64,000 nucleotides of DNA from Planctomycetaceae bacterium (GTDB lineage: Bacteria; Planctomycetota; UBA1135; GCA-002686595): positions 1 through 64,000 of the forward strand of contig WYBT01000020.1 of NCBI GenBank assembly GCA_011525785.1, written 5' to 3'. The position numbers were made by a program, and so were the translations under genes. Within the stretch, counting starts at the first letter, position 1. Each line of letters begins with the position of its first letter. Of the stretch, positions 38,701 through 45,785 are shown piece after piece. The notes beneath the pieces are model-generated. The model was not told the DNA's origin. It was given only the letters and a program-made list of their open reading frames with translations, and searched no databases.

Positions 38701-39076
38701 AGCGCGCGACGACGGCCTTGGTGTCCATGCCGAGCTTGAGCACCTTCAGCGCCACCTTGCGCTTCACCGGCTCGAGCTGCTCGGCCATCCAGACCTCGCC
38801 GAAGCCGCCCTCGCCGATGCGCTCGAGCAGCTTGAAGCGGCCGACGAGTTCGCCGACCTGCTCGGCGTCCGCAGTGCGCGCTGAGTTCGTGAGGAAGCCC
38901 TCGGCGCGCGCATCGGCGGCCAGCAGGCGCTCGACGCGGGCGCGCAGCTTCGAATCGCCGCCGCAGGCCTGCTCGAGCAGCCGAGCGCGCTCGCGCGGGT
39001 CGGCGACGGCGCGCGCGCGGTGGAACAGCTCTTCGACGTTCGGGGTGGAGCTCACGGCCTGGGGCTCAATGCGCAA
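35738..39076 (-). CDS. Ser/Thr protein kinase with transmembrane helix and TPR region
   Basis: 1112-residue membrane kinase of the planctomycete type. The cytoplasmic kinase domain spans about residues 80-380: glycine loop IGEGGFGEVW, K111, HRDVKPSN (D204), DFG (D225), GTPEYMAPE and DVYSLGVLLYELLTG. A membrane helix lies at about 403-425, followed by a coiled-coil stretch rich in Ala, Glu and Arg. The C-terminal 650 residues are TPR-like helical repeats (ALHSLGTAWMMLGRTDEALSELEAGL and similar), predicted outside. The ECF sigma factor gene is 39 bp upstream on the same strand, the usual pairing for this group, so the two probably work in one signalling circuit. The selenoprotein gene follows 99 bp downstream. 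Confidence 0.93.
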   Translation of the reverse strand: MRIEPQAVSSTPNVEELFHRARAVADPRERARLLEQACGGDSKLRARVERLLAADARAEGFLTNSARTADAEQVGELVGRFKLLERIGEGGFGEVWMAEQLEPVKRKVALKVLKLGMDTKAVVARFEAERQALALMEHASIAKVFDAGVTRSGRPYFAMELVRGVPITTFCDEARSSLEDRLALFVTTCRALQHAHQKGVIHRDVKPSNVLVTLADGAPCPKVIDFGIAKATGVELTEKTLFTGFQQLLGTPEYMAPEQTALGGIDIDTRADVYSLGVLLYELLTGAKPHDLRAAFERGYDEVLRTIREGEPTRPSTRAATNDEQTQRAALLRALAPQELASKLSGDLDWIVLKALEKDRARRYDSASALADDVERFLRDEPVLARPPSTAYQLSKFVRRNRWQVAAAAALFVALVAGIAASTHFALRAEERRVDAERASALADEARRNAEAAAERATLAEREAQRRADELEQVVAFQEAQFEQIDAESMGLRLRERLLAERRAWATRAAADTAEVEAELARLQGVLREANLTTLAVDALEHSIFEPTRRAIDEQFATQPLVRASLLERLAQSLANLGRFEAEAQLRSSVLELRERELGARHELTLRARLNVLRSNANRGEVEDRRAALEELARELRAELGADHELELHALNALGTLETYAGAHEAAESSFRAALEGWTRTHGPDDENALDVQSSLGGVLIHLQRTDEGAAELEAALAGYRRRFGAGDRRSLRALHSLGTAWMMLGRTDEALSELEAGLAIARRSHGDDHTITLGLLDNFAGNLLNTGRVEQAEPLFVELVERLRRVNGVGETELHHVLARVGRLRSAQQRYEDAIVLLREAYAGLDALLEDARPAFHSCAHNLGVALFNLRRFDEAEPILRRAFEARRAALGEAHVDTATTAQALGSTLHGLRRLDEAAECYGRAAVALEAALGADHDRVVRAWRNASVIASARRDFESAAQALRRCTEALRRSGGVELAQDLSTLAAAALELKRWDEAESAARESLVLRERNPRESRWRIAYTRVLLGEAQLGQASAEPAALAPARATLIEAAEQLGAANDAPASRPGQADPRVEASERLARLFDALEALDSGAGHAERAQHWRARAQHR

Positions 39077-39115
39077 ACACGCCGCGCGGCGCCCCGCAAT
39101 CTGTCGCTGCTCGGC

Positions 39116-39685
39116 TCACGCTTCGTCGCTGAGCGCGTCGAGCAGCCAGGCGCGCGCGTAGGCCCAGTAGCGATCGGCGGTGGTGGTGGAGATGCCCAGC
39201 AGCGCTGCGGCCTCGCGCTGACTCAGTCCGCCGAAGAAGCGCAGCGAGACCAGCTCGGCCTTCTGTGGATCCTCCTGCGCCAGGCGTTCGAGCGCCTCGT
39301 CGAGGTCGAGCAGCTCGGGCGGCGGCGCGTCGACGAACAGCTGCGAGGCGTCGAGTTCGATGCGCTGGCGCTTGCCGGCCCGCTTCTGGGCCCCGCGTTC
39401 GCGCGCGCGATCGACCAGGATGCGCCGCATGGCCTGCGCCGCCGCGCCGAAGAAGTGCCCGCGGCCTTCCCAGCCGTCCGCGCCGCGATTTTCCGGCCCC
39501 AGGATGCGCAGGTAGGCCTCGTGCACGAGCGCCGTGGCGTTCAGCGAGGGCGCGCCGGCCTCGCGGCGCAGGCGCTGGGCCGCGAGCTCGCGCAGCTCGG
39601 CGTAGACCAGCGGCAGGAGCTCGGCCGCCGCCCGCGGATCGCCGGATCGGGCCGCCTCGAGCGCTCGCGTCAGCTCCAGATTCAC
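39116..39685 (-). CDS. ECF-subfamily RNA polymerase sigma factor (TIGR02999-like)
   Basis: 189-residue sigma factor from a GTG at 39683-39685, where homology begins (NLELTRALEAARSGD). Region 2 includes LLPLVYAELRELAAQRLRRE and ALVHEAYLRIL, characteristic of the sigma group found with planctomycete and acidobacterial Ser/Thr kinases. HFFGAAAQAMRRILVDRARER is conserved in that group. Region 4 carries the helix-turn-helix LSQREAAALLGISTTTADRYWAYARAWL. No anti-sigma factor is adjacent; the membrane kinase gene 39 bp downstream is the likely regulatory partner. The GTG start is tentative, since the frame is open far upstream. Confidence 0.92.
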   Translation of the reverse strand: MNLELTRALEAARSGDPRAAAELLPLVYAELRELAAQRLRREAGAPSLNATALVHEAYLRILGPENRGADGWEGRGHFFGAAAQAMRRILVDRARERGAQKRAGKRQRIELDASQLFVDAPPPELLDLDEALERLAQEDPQKAELVSLRFFGGLSQREAAALLGISTTTADRYWAYARAWLLDALSDEA

Positions 39686-39768
39686 CCCCTGATCGTACTC
39701 GCCCGAACGAAAGCGCTTTTTGACCTGGGGTAGTCCGTGCGCGCTTTGCGCATGGAGCGGCGAGTGAC

Positions 39769-39798
39769 CTTCCCGCCCCGACGGTTCGGGGCGGGAGG
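39769..39798. promoter_or_regulatory. Long perfect inverted repeat between sigma-factor and protease genes
   Basis: TCCCGCCCCGA (39771-39781) and TCGGGGCGGGA (39786-39796) pair perfectly around a CGGT loop. One C-G and one T-G pair extend the stem to 13 bp. It lies in the 166-bp divergent region, 54 bp before the subtilisin start and 84 bp before the sigma-factor start. No T-run follows on either strand, so it is not a typical terminator. It may be an operator read as DNA or an RNA hairpin in either 5' leader. Confidence 0.5.
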
Positions 39799-39851
39799 TC
39801 CTCGCCGGACGCCTCGATGCGGCCGGCCGGTCCCTCAAGTTTGGAATCTCC

Positions 39852-42800
39852 ATGAGCAGCGAGCGAAGTGTGGCGGCGCGCGTACGGCGCGGGGTGTCGG
39901 GCGTGGCGGTGTGGTTGGCGGCGGCGGCGTTGGCCGGCGCGCAGCGCGTAGAGGTCGGCGGCGTCGAGCTCCCGGCCGTCGAGCTTGCGCCAGCGCAGGA
40001 TGGCGGAGCGGCGTTTGTGCCCTTCGCGCTGACGCCGACGACCGGTGAGGTGAAGGTGCTCGTCGCGCTCGAGGCGCTCGACGATTTCGTGGCCTCGGGC
40101 GCCGCCGCGGGCGCCGTGCTCGTGAGCGAATCGGCGCTGGCGCACGTGTACCGCATCGACGCGCGCGACGCAGCGCTCGTCGAGGGCCTCGCGGGCGTCG
40201 AAGTGCGCCCCGAGTTCCACCAGGTGTGGCTGCGCCGCGGCGTGCTCGACACGCGCAGCGGAACGCGCGCGGCGGATGGCGTGCTGCACGCGTCGTTCGA
40301 CGTGCGCCGCATGGCGCTGGCGCAGTTCCATGGCCCGGTCAGCGACGCGGAGCACGCTGCGCTCGTCGCCACTGGCGTGGAGCTCGTCCACTACCTGCCG
40401 CAGAACGCGTATCTGGTGTGGATCGCCAGCGACGATGCCCGCGCGCGACTGCTCGCGCTCCGCGGCGACTCGAGCGGCCTCGCCTTCGTCGACGCGTTGC
40501 TGCCCGAGGACGTCGTGTCGCCGCGGCTCGACGGCGCACAAGGAGTGATCGAGGTCACGCTGCAGGTCTTCAATCCGGCCGCAGAGCGCTCGACGAAGCC
40601 GCTCGAGCGCGCGGCCGTGCTCGAAGCGATCGGACTGACCGAAGGTCTGCTGCGCGAGCCCGAAGACGTGCTCGGCGGCGTCTACACGAACATCACCGCG
40701 CGCGTGGCGGTGCAAGCGCTCGAGACGCTCGCGCTGCTCGATGCTCTGGTCAACGTCGAACCCTTCCAGCTGCCGCACCAGATGAGCGAGCGCCAGGCGC
40801 AGGAAGTGCGCGGCGCGTGGAACGCGGCCGGCACGGGCGCCGCCGGGCCCGGTTACGCCAACTTCCTCAACGCAAGCGGCTTTCCGACGACTCCGTCCAG
40901 CTACCCGGTGGTGGCGGTCGTCGATTCGGGCATCGACAACGGCACGACCAGTCCGCTCGACAACTCGCTTCGCACCGGCGGAATTCCCGGACAGCCGTCG
41001 CGCGTGATCGCGACCGCCAACCTCAGCAACGAGTCGAGCGCGAGCTGCATCAACGGGCACGGACACCTGTGCGCGTCGGTGATCGCAGGCTCTGGGATCG
41101 CCGATGCGTGGCCGGACGGCGCGTTCGTGCGCGGGCTTGGAATCGCGCCGGCCGCGCGGCTCTCGAACATCAAGTACCTGAACAACAACAACTCCGGCTC
41201 TCTCACGAGCCACGCGACGCTGGCCGAAACGGCCTGGGGCCACGGGGCGCGCATCAGCTCGAATTCGTGGGGCTCGGACGCGTTTGGCGCGTACACCGCC
41301 AGCTCGCAGCAGCACGACCAACTCGCGCGCGACGCGAGCTCTGCGGGCGGCAACCAACAGATGCTGTTCGTGTTCTCCGCGGGCAATGACGGAGTGGCCG
41401 GTGTCGGCGCGCCGGCGACGGCCAAGAACGTGCTCACGGTGGGCGCGACGGAGGGCTCGGACGCTCAGAGCGGCTGCGGCGGTTCGTCGACGGCGGACAA
41501 CATCCAGCAGATCGCCTCGTTCTCATCGCGCGGACCGACGACGGACGGTCGCAGCAAGCCGGAAGTCGTCGCGCCTGGCACGCACGTCGTGGGCACGGCC
41601 AGTCCGGCGTCCTCCTACAACGGATTCTCCGTATGCGACGACTACTACCCCGCGGGTCAGACGACGTACACGTGGGCCAACGGTACGAGCTTCTCCGCGC
41701 CCGCGCTGTCCGGCGTGCAGGCGCTGACCACGAACTACCTCTCGCGCGTGCACAGCATCGCGAACCCGTCGCCTGCGTTGCTCAAGGCCTACACGCTGCA
41801 CCAGACGCGCTTCTTGAACTCGACGGGCGGCAACTTGCCGAGCTTCAACCAAGGTTTCGGCTTCCCTTGGCTCGACCTCGCCTTCGACCAGACCTTCGTG
41901 CGCAAGTTCGCCGACCAGAACTCGCTGTTCAACTCGACCGGCGAGTATCGCGAGTACGTCGGAACGGTGGCGAACGTGCTGCGGCCCGTGCGCGTCGCGC
42001 TGGTGTGGACCGATGCGCCCGGCAGCACGGTCGGCGCGTCGTGGGTCAATGACCTCGACCTGACCGTGATCGTCGGCGCCAACACGTACCGCGGCAACGT
42101 GTTCTCGGGCGGGCTGTCGACGACCGGCGGCTCGGCGGACCTCAACGACAACAGCGAGCTCGTCGTGTTGCCCACGGGCTTCGCCGGAACGATCCGCGTG
42201 CGCGTGAGCGCTGCGAACATCGCGGGCGATGGCGTGCCCGGCAACGCCGACGCGACGGACCAGGACTTCGCGCTCGTGATCGCCAACATGAACTACTCGA
42301 GCGGCTGCACGCCGCCGACGTTGACCACGAACTTGAGCGCAAACGCCGCGAGCGCGTGCACGGGGTCTCCGCTCACGTTGTCCGTGGCGGCGAGCGGATC
42401 CAACCTCTCCTACAAGTTCTATCGCAACGGTCAGACCGTGCAGAGCGGGAGCTCGAACACCTACACCGTCCCCAGCCCGACCGCGGTCGACGCCGGAACG
42501 TACACGTGCCAGATCGGCAACGCCTGCGGGGACGTGCTCTCGGCGCCGGTGACGGTGGTCGTGAACAGCGCGCCGAGCGCGGTTCAGCAACCGACCGGCC
42601 TGGGTCTGTGCACGGGTTCGTCCGGTCAACTGCAGTTCGTCGCCAGCGGAACGCCCGCGCCGACCTACCAGTGGAAGCGCAACGGCGTCGACATCCCCGG
42701 TGCGACCTCCAGCACTTACGCGATTGCCTCGATGAACGCGGGTCTGGCGGGCTCGTACCAGTGCAACGCCACCAACGTGTGCGGCGTGACGATCTCGAAC

Positions 42801-45086
42801 GAGGTGCTGCTCACGAACTTCACCACGCCGGTGTTCTCGACGCAGCCGCAGAGCACGAATGCCTGCCAGGGAAGCACCGTGCAGCTCACGGCGGCGCTCG
42901 CCAACCCGATCATCGGCACGACCTACAGCTGGACCCGCAACAACGTGCAGGTGATCGGCGCCAACGGGCCGAGCTTGACGATCACGAACCTGTCCACGGC
43001 CAACACGGGAACCTACTTGTGCCTGGCGTCGAACCCGTGCGGCAACACGTGGTCCGCGCAGGCTGTCGTCGGCCTCTACACGACGCCGGTCATCACCACG
43101 CAGCCCGTCAGCCAGAGCTTCTGCGTCGGCGTGCCGTTCGGATTCTCCGTGGCGGTCTCCAACACGACGCCGACGCCCAGCTACCAGTGGCGCAGGAACG
43201 GCGCGCCGATCGCTGGCGCGACGAACTCGAGCTACACCGGCGCGGGTTCGAGCGCCAATGACGGCCTGTACGACTGCGTCGTCACCAACAGCTGCGGGAG
43301 CACGACCTCGACGGCCGCGACGTACACCGCGCGCGTTGCGCCGGCGATCACCGTCCAGCCGCAGAACACGGCCCTGTGCGCGGGCGTCAACGGCGTGCTG
43401 AGCATCACGGCGAGCGGCACGGCGCCGATCGCGTACGAGTGGTTCCGCAACGGAGTCGGACTGGGCGGCTTCACCAACCCGGCGTACACGATCTTCAATC
43501 CCTCGGGCGCAAACGCCGGCCAGTACTTCTGCCGCGTGACGAACGCGTGCGGCTCGGTCGACTCGAACGTGATCACGGTCACGGTCGATACCGCGCCGAC
43601 GATCCAGACGCAGCCGGTGGGAGCGACGCTGTGCGCGCCTGCGCCGATCTCGCTCAGCGTGGGCGCCTCGGGTTCGCCGAACTTGAGCTACCAGTGGCGG
43701 CGCAACGGCGCGCCGCTCGCCGGAGCGACGAACGCGACGCTCGTGCTCGCCTCGACGGGCGCGGCGGACGCGGGCAGCTACGACTGCGTGGTCTCGAGCA
43801 CTTGCACGAGCATCACCTCGAACGCTGCGGTGCTGGTGGTCAACGTTGGTCCGCTCGTGACGCAGCAGCCGCTCGGCGCCGCGCCCTGCGTCGGCTCGCC
43901 GGCGCTGTTCACGGTCGCTGCGAACGCGACGCCGACGCCGACCTTCCAGTGGCGCAAGGGCGGCGCGCCGATCGCGGGCGCGACGGCTGCGACGTTCTCG
44001 ATCGCAGCGGTGAGCGCGGCGGACGTCGGCAGCTACGACTGCGTGATCAGCAACTCGTGCGGTTCGACGACCAGCGCGCCGGCAGCGCTCTCGCTGGGCG
44101 CGCCCGATGCGTGCATCGCGGGCGGCCCGGGCGGCGCGTGGCCGGCGCCGGGCGCTGCGGACGGCGGATGGCCGAGCGTGCTGCCGACCGGAGCGCTCAC
44201 CTCGACGCTCAGCGTCAACGTGCCGGCGGGCGCCGCGCGCATCAGCGCGGTCAAGCTCAACGGCTTCGCGCACCCGTGGTCGGGCGACAACCAGGTCGTG
44301 CTCGAGACGCCCAGCGGCGCGCGCATCAACCTGTTCCAACAGGTCGACGGGGCCTTCGGCGCCGGCTGCGGCTCGCCCTTCGTCGGAGACTACGTGTTCG
44401 TGGACGTCAACGCGGCCTCGGGCTCGTGCGGCGTCGCCGCGAGTGACTTCGCGTGCGTCGGCGGCGCGATCGCGCCGGGCGTGTACCGCCAGTTCTTCGG
44501 CGCATGGCCGAGCGGCGCGGCGGGCATCGACAACACTGCGCTCAGCGCGCTGCCGCTCGCTTCGGGCGTCTACACGCTGCGCATCTACGACTGGTTCGTC
44601 GGCGCCGACAGCGGCTCGCTCGCGAGCTGGGAGCTGTGCTTCGACGCGTCGACGCCTCCGCTCGCGTACTGCACCGGCGGCACGACGACCAACGGCTGCG
44701 CGGCGAGCATCGACGCGAGCGGCCAACCGAGCGCGAGCTTTGCGACGCCGTGCGTGCTCAGTGTCACGAACGTCGAAGGCGGCAAGTCGGGCCTGGTCTT
44801 CTACGGTGTCTCGGGCTCGCAGGCCGTGCCCTGGAACAACGTGAGCCTGTTGTGCGTGAAGACTCCGGTGCAGCGCACGACCGGCCAGTTCTCCGGCGGA
44901 ACTCCGGGCGCGTGCGACGGGCAGTTCACGCTCGACTGGAACGCGTACCAGACGCAGAACCCGCTCTCGCTCGGCAACCCGTTCGGGCCCGGCGCAAAGG
45001 TCTGGGCGCAAGCCTGGTTTCGCGATCCGCCGGCGCAGGGCACGACGAACTTGTCGAACGCTGTGGAGCTGACCTACTCGCCCTGA
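39852..45086 (+). CDS. Giant secreted subtilisin-family (S8) protease with seven Ig-like domains, P-domain and shared C-terminal domain
   Basis: 1744-residue exported serine protease. The signal peptide is about residues 1-31. After a prodomain of about 300 residues, the S8 catalytic triad is D358 (VVAVVDSGID), H403 (NGHGHLCASVIAG) and S613 (NGTSFSAPALSG), with SSNSWGS supplying the oxyanion Asn. A beta-sandwich follows (LVWTDAPGS...NDLDLTVI). Seven Ig-like repeats of about 85 residues come next (DNA 42306-44108), each with a disulfide pair and a YQWRRNG-type strand, then a proprotein-convertase-like P-domain (SVNVPAGAARISAVKLNGFAHPWSGD...). The shared C-terminal module, subtype A, closes the protein (DNA 44667-45086; YCTGGTTTNGC, CVKTPVQRT, AWFRDPP). 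It is likely an extracellular or surface protease. It diverges from the sigma-factor operon and overlaps the DTW gene end by 13 bp. Confidence 0.93.
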   Translation: MSSERSVAARVRRGVSGVAVWLAAAALAGAQRVEVGGVELPAVELAPAQDGGAAFVPFALTPTTGEVKVLVALEALDDFVASGAAAGAVLVSESALAHVYRIDARDAALVEGLAGVEVRPEFHQVWLRRGVLDTRSGTRAADGVLHASFDVRRMALAQFHGPVSDAEHAALVATGVELVHYLPQNAYLVWIASDDARARLLALRGDSSGLAFVDALLPEDVVSPRLDGAQGVIEVTLQVFNPAAERSTKPLERAAVLEAIGLTEGLLREPEDVLGGVYTNITARVAVQALETLALLDALVNVEPFQLPHQMSERQAQEVRGAWNAAGTGAAGPGYANFLNASGFPTTPSSYPVVAVVDSGIDNGTTSPLDNSLRTGGIPGQPSRVIATANLSNESSASCINGHGHLCASVIAGSGIADAWPDGAFVRGLGIAPAARLSNIKYLNNNNSGSLTSHATLAETAWGHGARISSNSWGSDAFGAYTASSQQHDQLARDASSAGGNQQMLFVFSAGNDGVAGVGAPATAKNVLTVGATEGSDAQSGCGGSSTADNIQQIASFSSRGPTTDGRSKPEVVAPGTHVVGTASPASSYNGFSVCDDYYPAGQTTYTWANGTSFSAPALSGVQALTTNYLSRVHSIANPSPALLKAYTLHQTRFLNSTGGNLPSFNQGFGFPWLDLAFDQTFVRKFADQNSLFNSTGEYREYVGTVANVLRPVRVALVWTDAPGSTVGASWVNDLDLTVIVGANTYRGNVFSGGLSTTGGSADLNDNSELVVLPTGFAGTIRVRVSAANIAGDGVPGNADATDQDFALVIANMNYSSGCTPPTLTTNLSANAASACTGSPLTLSVAASGSNLSYKFYRNGQTVQSGSSNTYTVPSPTAVDAGTYTCQIGNACGDVLSAPVTVVVNSAPSAVQQPTGLGLCTGSSGQLQFVASGTPAPTYQWKRNGVDIPGATSSTYAIASMNAGLAGSYQCNATNVCGVTISNEVLLTNFTTPVFSTQPQSTNACQGSTVQLTAALANPIIGTTYSWTRNNVQVIGANGPSLTITNLSTANTGTYLCLASNPCGNTWSAQAVVGLYTTPVITTQPVSQSFCVGVPFGFSVAVSNTTPTPSYQWRRNGAPIAGATNSSYTGAGSSANDGLYDCVVTNSCGSTTSTAATYTARVAPAITVQPQNTALCAGVNGVLSITASGTAPIAYEWFRNGVGLGGFTNPAYTIFNPSGANAGQYFCRVTNACGSVDSNVITVTVDTAPTIQTQPVGATLCAPAPISLSVGASGSPNLSYQWRRNGAPLAGATNATLVLASTGAADAGSYDCVVSSTCTSITSNAAVLVVNVGPLVTQQPLGAAPCVGSPALFTVAANATPTPTFQWRKGGAPIAGATAATFSIAAVSAADVGSYDCVISNSCGSTTSAPAALSLGAPDACIAGGPGGAWPAPGAADGGWPSVLPTGALTSTLSVNVPAGAARISAVKLNGFAHPWSGDNQVVLETPSGARINLFQQVDGAFGAGCGSPFVGDYVFVDVNAASGSCGVAASDFACVGGAIAPGVYRQFFGAWPSGAAGIDNTALSALPLASGVYTLRIYDWFVGADSGSLASWELCFDASTPPLAYCTGGTTTNGCAASIDASGQPSASFATPCVLSVTNVEGGKSGLVFYGVSGSQAVPWNNVSLLCVKTPVQRTTGQFSGGTPGACDGQFTLDWNAYQTQNPLSLGNPFGPGAKVWAQAWFRDPPAQGTTNLSNAVELTYSP
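42306..44108 (+). repeat. Seven tandem Ig-like domain repeats inside the subtilisin gene
   Basis: Seven units of about 255 bp encode Ig-like domains. Each has an early Cys after a QPxxxxxC motif, a central YxWxRNGxxIxGA strand, and a late DAGxYxCxxxNxCG segment. Units 2 to 7 start near TQP or QQP. The units are diverged at residue level (no two near-identical), indicating old duplication under selection, unlike the near-identical 33-residue repeats at 46539-47924. Confidence 0.85.
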
Positions 45087-45700
45087 TCGAGCCGCTCCGC
45101 GCCGTAAGGGCGGGTGCGGAGCGTGCGCGCGACCTTCTCGTCCAGCAGCGCTTCCAAGTGCTGCTGGACGTGCGCGCCTTCGAGCACGCCGAGTGCGCGC
45201 GCGAGCGCCTCGAAGGTCGCGAGGAAGCGCGGGTCGGGATGTTTGCGCAGCGCGTAGCGCGAAGGTGGGCCGGGCGGCAGGCGCACGCGCGGCAGCTCGG
45301 CGAGCAGCGGTTCGCGGCGCGCGAGCTTGTGGGCTTGGCGCCAGTTGCCGTCGGGCACGACCAGCGTGATCGGTATCGCGGCCTGCGCGGCGTCGAGCTC
45401 GAGCGCGTCGTCGGAGGGGAACAGCAGTCGCGCGTCGCGCCAACGAGCGGCCGCGGCCTCGAGCTCGACGCGATCTTCGGCGAGACCCATCACGCACACC
45501 TGCGCGTTGGCCAGCGCGAGCGGCACGAGGCGCGCGGTGTTGGTCGTCTTGTGCACTTCGCGGCGGTGCATCACGACCACGACGCGCGTTCGCAGCTCGA
45601 GTGGCGCGGCGAACTGGCACAAGCAGCTCTCGAGCGGCAACGCGCAGCGCGCGCAACGCCGCTGGCCGTGGCGTGCGCGGTGGGGCGGGAGCTCGTTCAT
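45074..45700 (-). CDS. DTW-domain protein, tRNA-uridine aminocarboxypropyltransferase-like
   Basis: 208-residue protein from the ATG at 45698-45700. The DTW family transfers an aminocarboxypropyl group from S-adenosylmethionine to uridine in tRNA (TapT-type), giving acp3U. Visible elements are an N-terminal zinc-binding CARCALPLESCLC, VVVMHRREVHKTTNTARL, the DTW-position motif VVPDGNWRQAHKL (D-G-N-W in place of D-G-T-W) and SRYALRKHPDP with the conserved Arg. Its stop overlaps the protease stop region in a convergent 13-bp overlap. The paralogue type (TapT or another DTW clade) cannot be told by eye. Confidence 0.85.
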   Translation of the reverse strand: MNELPPHRARHGQRRCARCALPLESCLCQFAAPLELRTRVVVVMHRREVHKTTNTARLVPLALANAQVCVMGLAEDRVELEAAAARWRDARLLFPSDDALELDAAQAAIPITLVVPDGNWRQAHKLARREPLLAELPRVRLPPGPPSRYALRKHPDPRFLATFEALARALGVLEGAHVQQHLEALLDEKVARTLRTRPYGAERLDQGE

Positions 45701-45785
45701 GCGGCGCCGGATCGGAGAGCGCAGCGGCCAGCGCCTGGTCGGGCGCTGGCCGCTGCTGGTCACGACACGTTACTGCGCCGACGCG

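Noticed and set aside
35744..38884. Very long open frame on the plus strand across the kinase-TPR gene
   Set aside because: It is the antisense shadow of a GC-rich gene with a clear kinase domain; its translation is rich in Arg, Leu and Gln with no domain or signal.
41523..45656. 1377-codon minus-strand frame across the subtilisin gene
   Set aside because: Antisense to a gene with an intact S8 triad and Ig repeats; the translation is Arg/Ala-rich with no recognisable motif.
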